DNA of 64,000 bases from an uncultured Eubacterium sp. (GCA_934316925.1 CAKREC010000005.1:5233-69232); one strand, 5' to 3'; positions 17,106 to 25,890 are shown, counted from the stretch's first letter. The notes: generated by a model not told the origin, from the sequence alone. Made by a program: numbers and translations.

Positions 17106-19172
17106 TTAACTCTTTGGTTTTTCTTTCATAAATCCACAGGTCTGGTCTTCGCACACCAATTTATTTCCCTTTTCCAACAGCATGCTTCCGCACTTTGGAC
17201 ACTTTTCATTGGATGGGCGCTGCCATGTCATAACATCACACTCCGGATTGTTTTCACATCCGTAATACCGGCGTCCCTTCTGTGTTTTCTTGATCACGAT
17301 CTCTCCACCGCATTTCGGACACTGTACACCGATCTTCTCATAATACGGCTTCGTATTGCGGCATTCCGGGAATCCCGGACATGCCAGGAATTTACCATGC
17401 GGACCATATTTGATCACCATATTCCGTCCACACAATTCGCAGATCACATCTGTGACCTCATCTTCAATCTCAATCTTCTCCAGTGCTTCAGAGGCATGTT
17501 TTAATGATTTGTCAAGATCCGGGTAGAAATTTCGGATCACACTCTTCCATTCGATCTGCCCCTCTGCTACACTGTCGAGCAGTGCTTCCATGGTAGCCGT
17601 AAAATGAACATCTACAATGCTAGGAAAAGCTTCTACCATAATTTTGTTCACGATATCACCAAGATCTGACAAATACAAATTCTTCTTTTCTTTCGCCACA
17701 TATCTTCGGGAAACTAATGTCGATATGGTAGGGGCATACGTACTTGGACGTCCGATACCCAATTCCTCCAGTTCCTTGACCAGAGAAGCTTCTGTATAAT
17801 GAGCCGGTGGCTGTGTAAAATGTTGTTCCTGATTCAACTCTTCCACATGAAGAACCGATTCTTCCTTTACCTTAGCCAAAACAGCATTTGCTTCCTCTTT
17901 GTCCTCATCATTCTGATAAACCGACATAAATCCCGGGAATACCAGTTTTGAACCCGCACTGGTAAAGCGATGTCCGTTTCCATCAATTTTAACAGAAGTT
18001 GTCTCATACTTCGCTTCCTGCATCCGGCTTGCCACAAAACGTTTCCAGATCAATTGGTACAACCGGAACTGATCTCTGGACAGCGAATCTTTCACCTGTG
18101 CCGGTGTCAGATCAACATATGTAGGGCGGATCGCTTCATGCGCATCCTGGATCTTCTGATTATTTTTCCCTTTATGCTCTTTATTTAAAACATTTTCTTC
18201 TCCGTAATTTTCTGCAATAAACTCTTTGCAGGCAGCATCTGCCTCTTCGGAAATACGTGTCGAGTCTGTACGCAGATACGTGATAAGACCAATCGTTCCA
18301 TGGCCTTTTACCTGAATACCTTCATAGAGCTGCTGTGCAATCTGCATCGTTTTGATCGTGCTGAAATTCAGATGTTTGGAACACTCCTGCTGCAGAGTAG
18401 AAGTCGTAAATGGTAACGGTGGTTTTTTAGACCGCTCTCCTTTTTTAATATCTGCTACATGGAACTCTGCACCCTTTAACTCTTTTATGATCTTTTCTAC
18501 GTCCTCTTTATTTTTAATCTCTTTTTTCTTTGGATCTCCGTAATACTTCGCAATCAGAGGCTTCTTCACACCATCAATCTGGAACGTAGCTTCAATGGTC
18601 CAATATTCATCCGGAATAAACGCATCAATCTGTGCTTCCCGGTCAGCAATGATCCTGAGTGTAACGGACTGTACACGTCCTGCACTCAGTCCCCTTTTTA
18701 CTTTATCCCATAACAACGGACTGATCGAATATCCCACCAAACGATCCAATACACGGCGTACCTGCTGTGCATCGACCAGATTCATATCAATATCCCTGGA
18801 TTGTTTGATCGACTGCTTTACCGCATTTTTTGTAATTTCATTAAATGTAATTCGTCTTGTTTTTTTCGGATCCAGCTTCAGTGCATAACATAAATGCCAG
18901 GAAATTGCTTCTCCCTCACGGTCCGGGTCAGTTGCAAGATATACTTTATCCGCCTTTTTCGCTGCCTTTCTCAAAGAAGCGAGCAATTCACCTTTTCCTC
19001 GGATCGTAATGTATTTTGGTTCAAAATCATTCTCTATATCAATTCCCATCTGACTTTTTGGCAAATCCCTTACATGTCCATTTGAAGCCATAACTTCGTA
19101 ATTCTTTCCTAAGAATTTTTGTATTGTCTTGGACTTAGCCGGGGATTCTACAATGATCAAATTTTTTGCCAT
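17106..19172 (-). CDS. topA: DNA topoisomerase I (type IA)
   Basis: Relaxes negative supercoils by single-strand passage. Toprim domain at the start (KNLIIVESPAKSKTIQKFLG and TDPDREGEAISWHL), catalytic tyrosine in GLITYLRTDSTRISEEA, and three C-terminal zinc-ribbon fingers (CELC ... C, CPKCGGEI ... C, CPKCGSML ... C). I chose ATG 19172 (688 residues): GGAGG lies 9 bases before it, whereas the longer frame to 19202 has none. Lies between dprA and codY. Confidence 0.98.
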   Translation of the reverse strand: MAKNLIIVESPAKSKTIQKFLGKNYEVMASNGHVRDLPKSQMGIDIENDFEPKYITIRGKGELLASLRKAAKKADKVYLATDPDREGEAISWHLCYALKLDPKKTRRITFNEITKNAVKQSIKQSRDIDMNLVDAQQVRRVLDRLVGYSISPLLWDKVKRGLSAGRVQSVTLRIIADREAQIDAFIPDEYWTIEATFQIDGVKKPLIAKYYGDPKKKEIKNKEDVEKIIKELKGAEFHVADIKKGERSKKPPLPFTTSTLQQECSKHLNFSTIKTMQIAQQLYEGIQVKGHGTIGLITYLRTDSTRISEEADAACKEFIAENYGEENVLNKEHKGKNNQKIQDAHEAIRPTYVDLTPAQVKDSLSRDQFRLYQLIWKRFVASRMQEAKYETTSVKIDGNGHRFTSAGSKLVFPGFMSVYQNDEDKEEANAVLAKVKEESVLHVEELNQEQHFTQPPAHYTEASLVKELEELGIGRPSTYAPTISTLVSRRYVAKEKKNLYLSDLGDIVNKIMVEAFPSIVDVHFTATMEALLDSVAEGQIEWKSVIRNFYPDLDKSLKHASEALEKIEIEDEVTDVICELCGRNMVIKYGPHGKFLACPGFPECRNTKPYYEKIGVQCPKCGGEIVIKKTQKGRRYYGCENNPECDVMTWQRPSNEKCPKCGSMLLEKGNKLVCEDQTCGFMKEKPKS

Positions 19173-19215
19173 CTCTATCTGCCTCCACTTGAAGTTTACC
19201 AAATTGAACTTTTTA

Positions 19216-19244
19216 AGAATACATCATTTCCTACAGGGTTTCAA
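19216..19244 (-). promoter_or_regulatory. Candidate sigma-A promoter of topA
   Basis: Minus-strand TTGAAA, 17-base spacer, TATTCT, 44 bases before the topA start. The -10 is weak (4 of 6). Confidence 0.4.
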
Positions 19245-19268
19245 GAATTATTTTATTTTTTCTTCATA

Positions 19269-20324
19269 TTAAATGTAAAAATATCCCTTTCCGAGTTCCC
19301 GGATCTGTCCATTCTTTTTCATTTGTTGCAACATCTGAATGATCCTTTTAGGAGCATAATTTAATTGCGTCAATATCTGTACTTCATATGCCGGATTTTC
19401 TTTTAATATGTTTAAAATCTCTGATTCTATCGATGATATATTCTCCGTTTTACTGCTTTTCAACCCATAGTATTCTAATATATCTTCCGGTGATGTCACG
19501 AGTATCGCTCCCTGACGAATGAGATTGTTGCAACCTTTACTGAGATCATCCCCGATCCTCCCTGGAATCACAAACACATCTTTCCCCTGCTCAAGCGCAT
19601 AATCTGCGGTGATCAATGATCCGCTTTTTTCTCTTGCTTCTACCACAAGCACACCATCACAAAGTCCACTGATAATGCGGTTTCTCAGTGGAAAAAATTC
19701 CGGCTTTGCCTTTATGAAAGGATCAAATTCTGACAACACTCCCCCATGATTTATAATACTTCGGTATAGATGTTCATGGGACGCCGGGTAGCACTGTTCG
19801 ACACCGCACCCCAGAACGGCATACGTCTCCCCTGCACCTTCCAGTGCACCCTGATGCGCCCAGCCATCAATTCCCTTTGCCATTCCACTGACAACCTGAG
19901 CCCCCACTCTTGCCAGACATGCCCCAAACATCCGCGACATGTCTTTTCCATAGATACTGCAGTTTCGCGCCCCGACAATTCCAATTGATAATTTGTTATT
20001 TTTCGGCATCTTTCCTTTTACATATAAATGTTTAGGAGGCTGATAAATGTTCTTTAATACATCCGGAAAAGATTCCGAATAAAACGATATATATTGAATT
20101 CCATTGCATCGCATCCGCTCATATTGTTTCCTCGATCTCTCCCATAAATTCTTACGAATAACAGCATATGCCTGTTCCTCTTTCAGCATACCTTTTTTCA
20201 TCAGCCCCTCCACATCGGAATGACAGACATTTTCAAAAGACCCGAAAACCTCATATAGTCTTTGGAGTGTGCGTATCCCAATCCCCTTTGTATTTGCCAC
20301 ATGAAAATAATAAAGATCTTCCAT
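19269..20324 (-). CDS. dprA: DNA processing protein DprA (Smf)
   Basis: Loads RecA on incoming single-stranded DNA during transformation. N-terminal helix-hairpin-helix/SAM-like region, then the Rossmann fold with LSIGIVGARNCSIYGKDMSR and SGMAKGIDGWAHQGALEG, then a C-terminal winged-helix region (ESEILNILKENPAYEVQIL). Length of 351 residues is typical. It starts 3 bases after comM, sharing the GGGGG ribosome site in the comM end. Confidence 0.96.
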   Translation of the reverse strand: MEDLYYFHVANTKGIGIRTLQRLYEVFGSFENVCHSDVEGLMKKGMLKEEQAYAVIRKNLWERSRKQYERMRCNGIQYISFYSESFPDVLKNIYQPPKHLYVKGKMPKNNKLSIGIVGARNCSIYGKDMSRMFGACLARVGAQVVSGMAKGIDGWAHQGALEGAGETYAVLGCGVEQCYPASHEHLYRSIINHGGVLSEFDPFIKAKPEFFPLRNRIISGLCDGVLVVEAREKSGSLITADYALEQGKDVFVIPGRIGDDLSKGCNNLIRQGAILVTSPEDILEYYGLKSSKTENISSIESEILNILKENPAYEVQILTQLNYAPKRIIQMLQQMKKNGQIRELGKGYFYI

Positions 20325-20327
20325 ATC

Positions 20328-21848
20328 CTACCCCCAGTATTTCTTGCTGATACTTCGTAATTGCAAAGCCATTTGGAGGTGTCCGGTCTGAATCTGCTCT
20401 TTATGATCAAGGTCCGCAATAGTCCTCGCTACTTTCAATACTCTTGTGATCCGACGCAGACTATACTCTTTTTCCCGAAAAAATTCTTCTAAATACTCTT
20501 CGTCCTCCCGGTTCAAAACACAATACTGCTCAACAGCCTGTTCCGACATCTCTCCATTAAACTGAAAACTCTCCCCGCAATACCGTTCTCTCTGTATCTG
20601 TATCGCCTGTTCTACTCTCTTTTGTATCGATTCCGAATCTTCTCCCTTCTGTGCAGAAAATGTAAATTCAGGCATGCCTGTTTCCACACAGATGTCCATG
20701 CGGTCCAATAACGGTTCACTGATCTTGGATAAATATCTTGATATGTCATTCTGCGTACACCGGCACTTATCCCGGTCAGGGAAAAATCCACATGGACAAG
20801 GATTCATCGCCGCCACAAACATGCAGTCAGACGGATACACAAAAGAGTGTCCCACTCTTGCAATCGATACGCAATGTTCTTCCAGTGGCTGCCGCAGCAT
20901 CTCCAGCGTGCTCTTGGAAAATTCAGTCAATTCATCCAAAAATAGAACTCCCTTGGATGCCAGGCTTACCTCACCCGGCATAGGAATCCGGCCCCCGCCA
21001 GTAAGGGCTGTTGCGGTTACCGAATGATGCGGTGCACGAAATGGCCTGCACGTAACGACTGGCATATCCTCACTAAGCAAACCACAGGCACTATATAATT
21101 TTGTAACCTCAAGGCTTTCTTCCCACGTCATATCAGGCATAATGCCAGGAAGTCTTTTGGCTAACATTGTTTTCCCGGATCCCGGCGGTCCTATCATCAG
21201 AATATTGTGCCTGCCGCTGACACCAATCTCCATCGCTTTTTTTACATGCCCCAACCCAATTACATCAGAAAAATTCATTGAGAAATTATGTTTGGATAGA
21301 ATATCCGAAACAGAAGATCTGACCGGCAGCTTTGAGCTGCTGCCTCTAAGAAAATCAACCGCATCCTGCAGACTGGATACAGCAAAAACCTGAACTCCCG
21401 GCACCATAGCCGCTTCTCTGCTATTCTCCCGTGCCACTAAAAAACGATGTATTCCCTGCTGTCTTCCGGCAAGTACCATCGCTAACACCCCCGGCACACC
21501 ATGAACAAATCCATCCAGACCGAGTTCCCCGATAAACATCGTATCTTCCAGTACCTTTTGTGGCAAATATCCAAAAGCGGTCAAAAGTCCTACCGCAATC
21601 GGGAGGTCAAAACTGGCACCTTCTTTGCGGAGATTTGCCGGAGACAAACTGATCGTGACTCTTTTTGCCGGGAATCGAATCTCCATATTGCGAATCGCGA
21701 TACGGACACGTTCCTTCGCTTCCTTCACGGCAGATGCCAGATATCCAACCATCAAAAATACAGGCAAGCCATCACTGACATCCGCTTCCACGCGGATCAC
21801 TCGCCCCTCCACGCCATAAAGGTCAGCACCATATACGCTACAAAACAT
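20328..21848 (-). CDS. comM: Mg chelatase-like AAA+ ATPase ComM/YifB
   Basis: Hexameric helicase-like ATPase that extends branch migration during natural transformation in other bacteria. N-terminal Lon-protease-like ChlI domain (SVYGADLYGVEGRVIRVEAD, FPAKRVTISLSPANLRKEGA), central AAA+ module with Walker A MIGPPGSGKTMLAKRLPG and Walker B GVLFLDELTEFS, and cysteine cluster NPCPCGFFPDRDKCRC. I chose ATG 21848 (506 residues) because GAGG lies 7 bases before it and the protein starts like its family there. Forms an operon with dprA. Confidence 0.96.
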   Translation of the reverse strand: MFCSVYGADLYGVEGRVIRVEADVSDGLPVFLMVGYLASAVKEAKERVRIAIRNMEIRFPAKRVTISLSPANLRKEGASFDLPIAVGLLTAFGYLPQKVLEDTMFIGELGLDGFVHGVPGVLAMVLAGRQQGIHRFLVARENSREAAMVPGVQVFAVSSLQDAVDFLRGSSSKLPVRSSVSDILSKHNFSMNFSDVIGLGHVKKAMEIGVSGRHNILMIGPPGSGKTMLAKRLPGIMPDMTWEESLEVTKLYSACGLLSEDMPVVTCRPFRAPHHSVTATALTGGGRIPMPGEVSLASKGVLFLDELTEFSKSTLEMLRQPLEEHCVSIARVGHSFVYPSDCMFVAAMNPCPCGFFPDRDKCRCTQNDISRYLSKISEPLLDRMDICVETGMPEFTFSAQKGEDSESIQKRVEQAIQIQRERYCGESFQFNGEMSEQAVEQYCVLNREDEEYLEEFFREKEYSLRRITRVLKVARTIADLDHKEQIQTGHLQMALQLRSISKKYWG

Positions 21849-21885
21849 ACAACTTCCTCTTCCAAGGAACAATCTATCTTTTGCA

Positions 21886-21914
21886 AGTATACTACATTTT
21901 GTATATGTTATCAA
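21886..21914 (-). promoter_or_regulatory. Sigma-A type promoter of comM-dprA
   Basis: Minus-strand TTGATA, 17-base spacer, TATACT, between the nrdR stop and the comM start. Confidence 0.6.
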
Positions 21915-21933
21915 GTTTTTTCTATATATTGTG

Positions 21934-22395
21934 TTATCTGTTTTGCTGATCCAAGATCTTTTTGATCTCATCCATAAATGTGTTTACATCTTTAAATTCA
22001 CGATAAACGGAAGCAAAACGAACATAGGCTACCGGATCGAGTTCCTGCAGGCCGTCCATCAAAAGTTCTCCGATCTTGCTGCTTGGAACTTCTCTTTCCC
22101 CAAGGTTAAATACCGCATTCTCCACCTTATCAACCAATTCATTGATCTGATCAACAGAAATCGGTCTTTTTATGCAGGAACGGAAAACTCCTTTTTCAAT
22201 TTTGGAACGATCATATGGTTCGCGTACTTCATCTTTTTTTATCACGACCAACGGTATCGTCTCTAATTTTTCATATGTCGTAAAACGTTTTCCACATTTA
22301 ATGCAACTCCGGCGCCGGCGGATCGAACTGTTGTCGTCAGCTGGTCTGGAATCGATTACTTTTGTATTTTCTTCTCCACAAAAAGGGCATTTCAT
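21934..22395 (-). CDS. nrdR: Transcriptional repressor NrdR
   Basis: ATP/dATP-sensing repressor of ribonucleotide reductase genes. N-terminal zinc ribbon (MKCPFCGEENTKVIDSRPAD, SCIKCGKRFTTYE) and a C-terminal ATP-cone (VVIKKDEVREPYDRSKIEKG). I chose ATG 22395 (153 residues): it begins the zinc ribbon exactly and follows GGGAGGAAGG; the longer frame to 22410 has no such site. Confidence 0.98.
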   Translation of the reverse strand: MKCPFCGEENTKVIDSRPADDNSSIRRRRSCIKCGKRFTTYEKLETIPLVVIKKDEVREPYDRSKIEKGVFRSCIKRPISVDQINELVDKVENAVFNLGEREVPSSKIGELLMDGLQELDPVAYVRFASVYREFKDVNTFMDEIKKILDQQNR

Positions 22396-22421
22396 AAGCC
22401 TTCCTCCCAAACAATTTTATT

Positions 22422-22450
22422 CTTATAGTATAGAGCATTTGCCCAGACAA
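22422..22450 (-). promoter_or_regulatory. Candidate sigma-A promoter of nrdR
   Basis: Minus-strand TTGTCT, 17-base spacer, TATAAG, 27 bases before the nrdR start. Confidence 0.4.
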
Positions 22451-22457
22451 GTAAAGT

Positions 22458-22718
22458 CTAACACTCCCATTTTTTCCTCACTTTATCCCGGTTTACTTCC
22501 ACTAAGATCAGATCTGTACCTACCTTGCAGATCTGACATAACTCGATCACATACTCCTCCTCTCTCCCCAATATTCCAAACAGTTTACAGGGCCCGGGAA
22601 CGATCAGATGAGTAATGCAGCCGGTACAAAGATCAAATTCCACATCCTCCACAAAACCAAGTCTCTCCCCGTCACATATGTTGATCACTTCTTTTTCTTT
22701 CAGGTCACAGATCCGCAT
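22458..22718 (-). CDS. YlmC/YmxH family sporulation protein (PRC-barrel)
   Basis: Small PRC-barrel protein of the YlmC/YmxH family common in spore formers. Family pattern: MRICDLKEKEVINICDGERL then GFVEDVEFDLCTGCITHLIV. The Met at 22718 aligns with the family start (86 residues); the first ATG at 22727 is also possible and neither has a strong ribosome site. It is divergent from sigG, whose promoter region it shares. Exact function is unknown. Confidence 0.88.
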   Translation of the reverse strand: MRICDLKEKEVINICDGERLGFVEDVEFDLCTGCITHLIVPGPCKLFGILGREEEYVIELCQICKVGTDLILVEVNRDKVRKKWEC

Positions 22719-22763
22719 GGCACACATCCACTTTATGTCTTTGTTTTATTCTATGAAAACAGA

Positions 22764-22793
22764 GCATAAAATTCTATCATTTCGGGAATGATA
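22764..22793 (+). promoter_or_regulatory. Sigma-F/sigma-G type promoter of sigG
   Basis: GCATA (22764-22768), 18 bases, AATGATA (22787-22793). This fits the Bacillus sigma-G pattern GHATR-N18-CATNHTA at all but one position, and GGGAATGATA also fits the sigma-F -10 GGNNANNNTA. It lies 30 bases before the sigG start, consistent with forespore activation and autoregulation. Confidence 0.65.
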
Positions 22794-22822
22794 TCAGAGA
22801 AATCATTTACAGGAGAATTATC

Positions 22823-23599
22823 ATGTCCCAGTATAAAGTAGAAATCTGTGGTATCAACACCAATAAACTTCCTTTACTGACCAATGATGAAAAAACCGAA
22901 TTGTTTGAACTTATAAAAAAGGGGGATAACAAAGCAAGAGAAACCTATATTCAGGGAAATCTGCGTCTTGTCCTCAGTATTATACAGCGTTTTCACAACA
23001 GCAGTGAAAATATTGATGATCTGTTCCAGATCGGATGTATCGGACTTATGAAAGCCATTGATAATTTTGACACAACACTCAACGTAAAATTTTCCACCTA
23101 CGCCGTTCCCATGATCATCGGCGAAGTACGTCGCTATCTGCGCGATAACAATGCGATCCGCGTCAGCCGTTCCTTACGCGATACTGCTTACAAAGCTATT
23201 TATGTAAAAGAATCGATCATGAAAAAACAGGACAAAGAGCCAACCTTAGATGAAATTGCAGCGATTCTTGAGCAGTCCCCCGAGGATATCGCATTTGCCC
23301 TGGACGCAATCCAAAGTCCGGTGTCACTATACGAGCCGGTTTACTCCGAAGGCGGAGACACGTTATATGTTATGGATCAGATCAGTGATAAAAAAAATAA
23401 AGAGACAAGCTGGGTTGAACACTTGTCTCTTAAAGATGCTATGAAGCAATTGTCAGACCGTGAAAACAAGATCATACAGATGCGTTATTTTCAGGGAAAA
23501 ACTCAGATGGAGGTAGCTGAGGAAATCCACATCTCGCAGGCACAGGTCTCTCGTCTGGAAAAAAATGCACTCAAGTCCATGAAGCAGCAGCTGAAGTGA
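22823..23599 (+). CDS. sigG: RNA polymerase sporulation sigma factor SigG
   Basis: Late forespore sigma factor. The N-terminal KVEICGINTNKLPLL is diagnostic of SigG (the anti-sigma-contact region), followed by region 2 (NLRLVLSIIQRF, DDLFQIGCIGLMKAIDNFD, KFSTYAVPMIIGEVRRYLRD), region 3, and region 4 helix-turn-helix (GKTQMEVAEEIHISQAQVSR). Ribosome site AGGAG. Unusual placement: it is on the opposite strand to sigE and ends at the base adjoining the sigE stop, whereas spoIIGA-sigE-sigG is normally one tandem set. Confidence 0.97.
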   Translation: MSQYKVEICGINTNKLPLLTNDEKTELFELIKKGDNKARETYIQGNLRLVLSIIQRFHNSSENIDDLFQIGCIGLMKAIDNFDTTLNVKFSTYAVPMIIGEVRRYLRDNNAIRVSRSLRDTAYKAIYVKESIMKKQDKEPTLDEIAAILEQSPEDIAFALDAIQSPVSLYEPVYSEGGDTLYVMDQISDKKNKETSWVEHLSLKDAMKQLSDRENKIIQMRYFQGKTQMEVAEEIHISQAQVSRLEKNALKSMKQQLK

Positions 23600-24346
23600 T
23601 CAGGCTCCTTCCAGGCGCAGAATTTCTTTTTTCAGGCGTTTCATGATTTTTTTCTCAAGACGTGAAATATAACTCTGGGAAATGCCTAATTGATCTGCCA
23701 CTTCCTTTTGTGTAAGTTCTTTATCCTGCCCTTTTCCCAGCCCAAAGCGCATAAAGATAATCCTCTGTTCTCTTTCATTCAGGGTTTCCAATGCTTTACG
23801 CAGTAATTTGCGATTAACTTCTCTCTCAATATCCTGATAAATTACATCTTCATTAGTTCCCAGTATGTCTGAAAGAAGAAGTTCATTGCCATCCCAGTCT
23901 ACATTCAGCGGTTCATCAATCGAAACCTCCATTTTGGTTTTGCTGGTACGACGTAAATACATCAGAATTTCATTTTCAATGCACCGGGATGCATAAGTCG
24001 CCAGTTTGATGTTTTTATCCGGATTAAATGTATTGATCGCTTTCATTAGTCCAATTGTTCCGATTGAAATCAGATCTTCTACACCGACTCCCGTATTATC
24101 AAACTTTTTTGCAATATATACAACAAGTCTCAAATTGTGCTCCACCAATTTGTTGCGGGCACTCTCACTATTCCCACTTCTTAGTTCCTCAATACATGCT
24201 GCTTCTTCTTCCGCATCCAATGGTGCCGGAAGAATTTCCGCTCCACCGATATAATGAATATCTCCCCCGGAATGGAACAATAAATTTTTCCAATCCGAAA
24301 TCATACGAAACTGAAATTTACCCGGCATAGAAATTCTCAACAACAT
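23600..24346 (-). CDS. sigE: RNA polymerase sporulation sigma factor SigE (pro-sigma-E)
   Basis: Early mother-cell sigma factor made as an inactive precursor. The N-terminal pro-region (about the first 28 residues, [15 protein letters not shown] ... [14 protein letters not shown]) precedes the conserved core: [57 protein letters not shown] and the C-terminal helix-turn-helix [20 protein letters not shown]. Lies 21 bases after spoIIGA, whose protease should remove the pro-region. Converges on sigG. Confidence 0.97.
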   Translation of the reverse strand: MLLRISMPGKFQFRMISDWKNLLFHSGGDIHYIGGAEILPAPLDAEEEAACIEELRSGNSESARNKLVEHNLRLVVYIAKKFDNTGVGVEDLISIGTIGLMKAINTFNPDKNIKLATYASRCIENEILMYLRRTSKTKMEVSIDEPLNVDWDGNELLLSDILGTNEDVIYQDIEREVNRKLLRKALETLNEREQRIIFMRFGLGKGQDKELTQKEVADQLGISQSYISRLEKKIMKRLKKEILRLEGA

Positions 24347-24367
24347 TTTTCTTTCTCCTTTATCTGT

Positions 24368-25161
24368 TTAAAATCTAGTCATTTCCGAATGCAGGATCAA
24401 ATCATATCCGTTTTTTTTCGACACATTTTCTTCACTGATCGCAACCCATAATTGTGGAAAGCTGACAAGCTCCCCTGATTTTGTCGTCCATCGCAGACAA
24501 TCACAGCGAAACGCCTTGATGATCCCTCTGTTTTTCCCGATTGAATGATAGGGAATCATCCGAACCGGTTCTTCACTTCCACACCAGACAGGTTCCAAAA
24601 ATTCTTTATTTGCTATGACAACCGGTTCTCCTGAAATCGGATCATATAAACAATTGCCCGTATCCAAAAAGCCGGTTCCCTGCACTGTTTTCCCATGAAA
24701 TAAAAGTTCAACATAAACACTTTCTTCTTTTTCTCTTCTCACTCTTTTTAACCATGAAAAACAAGCAGAACATCCCCCTAGCAGTAAAATCGCAAAAAAA
24801 AGCAGCCAGCAAAGTGAAATACCTGTTTGCAGCTGTGTTTGTAAAAACTGCAGTCCACCGGAAAATAAGAATGTTGAAACATAAAACACGAAAAGCATTA
24901 ATATAAATTTACGGATCCGCTGCTTTCCATAGGCAATTCTTATAATCGATGAATTGACCAGCAAAGAACTCGCAATCTGAAAAAGAGAACTTTTATGTAC
25001 CGGAATGATCAGATACAAGGCAGCTGCCATGCCCCCCAGTGCAGCGGCAGCCACACATCGTCGTATATTTCCCTTTGCCAGTATCAGCTTATTCATAAAA
25101 CACAGTACAAGGAATATCATTTGTCCATTTACGAAAAAAAAACATCCAGATAGATTTTCAC
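24368..25161 (-). CDS. spoIIGA: Sigma-E processing protease SpoIIGA, reading frame broken at a T9 run
   Basis: Membrane aspartic protease that activates pro-sigma-E. The membrane half has about five hydrophobic segments, and the protease half carries GFLDTGNCLYDPISGEPV with the catalytic Asp. The expected start is GTG 25161 (after AGAAGGG, 6-base spacing), giving KIYLDVFF, identical to the Bacillus SpoIIGA start KIYLDV. In that frame a run of nine T (25134-25142) leads to TCG then TAA at 25129-25131; seven or ten T would continue into VNGQMIFLVLCF and the rest. The uninterrupted frame can only be opened from GTG 25180, which has no ribosome site and lies at the predicted transcription start. 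So the gene is frameshifted as written: sequencing error, slippage, phase variation or inactivation. Confidence 0.85.
25134..25142 (-). repeat. spoIIGA: Homopolymer T9 (coding strand) in spoIIGA
   Basis: Nine consecutive A on the plus strand (T on the coding strand), at codon 7-10 of spoIIGA. It is the exact point where the N-terminal frame and the body of the gene go out of register. Confidence 0.9.
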
Positions 25162-25185
25162 ATACATCCCTTCTTTTCACGTCTG

Positions 25186-25218
25186 ATTATATTGCTTTTC
25201 TAATGCAGTTTTTGTCAA
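25186..25218 (-). promoter_or_regulatory. spoIIG-type promoter with extended spacer
   Basis: Minus-strand perfect TTGACA (25213-25218) and perfect TATAAT (25186-25191) separated by 21 bases. The Bacillus spoIIG promoter is known for consensus-like hexamers with a 22-base spacer that need Spo0A to be used. The TGACAAA overlapping the -35 resembles a 0A box at 6 of 7 positions. Predicted transcription start is near 25179. Confidence 0.65.
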
Positions 25219-25244
25219 ACGAGTGTTGCACTTTCAAAGAAGTT

Positions 25245-25251
25245 TTCGACA
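25245..25251 (-). promoter_or_regulatory. Putative Spo0A binding site (0A box)
   Basis: Minus-strand TGTCGAA, an exact match to the 0A box TGNCGAA, 27 bases above the spoIIG -35. It also lies just upstream of the divergent cyclophilin -35. Confidence 0.5.
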
Positions 25252-25255
25252 TTTC

Positions 25256-25284
25256 TTGCAAAATTCATGGGAATCTTTTACAAT
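25256..25284 (+). promoter_or_regulatory. Sigma-A type promoter of the cyclophilin gene
   Basis: TTGCAA, 17-base spacer, TACAAT, 30 bases before the ATG. Confidence 0.6.
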
Positions 25285-25314
25285 GACTATAAAAAAGAAT
25301 AAAGGAGGCCAATT

Positions 25315-25839
25315 ATGGCAACACAAAATCCAATTGTTACGATTGAAATGAACGATGGTGCTGTTATGAAAGTAGAACTCTATCCGGATACAGCACCAAA
25401 TACCGTTAATAATTTTATTTCTTTGGTAAACAAGGGCTTTTATGATGGACTTACCTTCCACCGTATCATTGAAGGATTTATGATCCAGGGCGGCGACCCG
25501 GTCGGAAACGGAACCGGTGGTCCGGATTATTCCATCAAAGGAGAATTTGCTCAGAATAACGTTAAAAATGACTTAAAACACAGTGCCGGTGTCATTTCCA
25601 TGGCGCGCTCCATGCATCCGGATTCCGCCGGTTCCCAGTTTTTTATCATGCATAAAGACGCTCCCCACCTGGACGGCGCTTATGCGGCCTTCGGAAAATT
25701 GATCGAGGGAATGGATGTTGTAGACGCGATCGCTACCAAAGAAACAGATTGGAGTGATGCTCCGATCACACCGGTTGTGATGAAGAAAGTCACCGTAGAA
25801 ACTTTTGGTGTTGATTATCCGGAGCCGGAAACAGTATAA
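25315..25839 (+). CDS. Peptidyl-prolyl cis-trans isomerase, cyclophilin type
   Basis: Cytoplasmic proline isomerase. Cyclophilin motifs are clear: YDGLTFHRIIEGFMIQGGDP (active-site Arg), SAGVISMARS, and GSQFFIMHKDAPHLDGAYAA (Gln/Phe and His of the active site). 174 residues, no signal peptide. A strong AAAGGAGG ribosome site precedes the ATG. It is a single-gene plus-strand unit, with a sigma-A promoter and a shared terminator facing miaB. Confidence 0.97.
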   Translation: MATQNPIVTIEMNDGAVMKVELYPDTAPNTVNNFISLVNKGFYDGLTFHRIIEGFMIQGGDPVGNGTGGPDYSIKGEFAQNNVKNDLKHSAGVISMARSMHPDSAGSQFFIMHKDAPHLDGAYAAFGKLIEGMDVVDAIATKETDWSDAPITPVVMKKVTVETFGVDYPEPETV

Positions 25840-25843
25840 AACA

Positions 25844-25890
25844 AAAAACAATTTGGCAGAGAATACATCTCTGACCAAATTGTTTTTTTA
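25844..25890. terminator. Bidirectional terminator between cyclophilin gene and miaB
   Basis: ACAATTTGGCAGAGA pairs with TCTCTGACCAAATTGT (one bulge) around a 5-base loop, flanked by A-rich and T7 tracts, so it works for both convergent genes. Confidence 0.85.

Noticed and set aside
25162-25180. spoIIGA start at GTG 25180 (uninterrupted frame)
   Set aside because: No ribosome site, coincides with the predicted transcription start, and yields an N-terminus unlike SpoIIGA.
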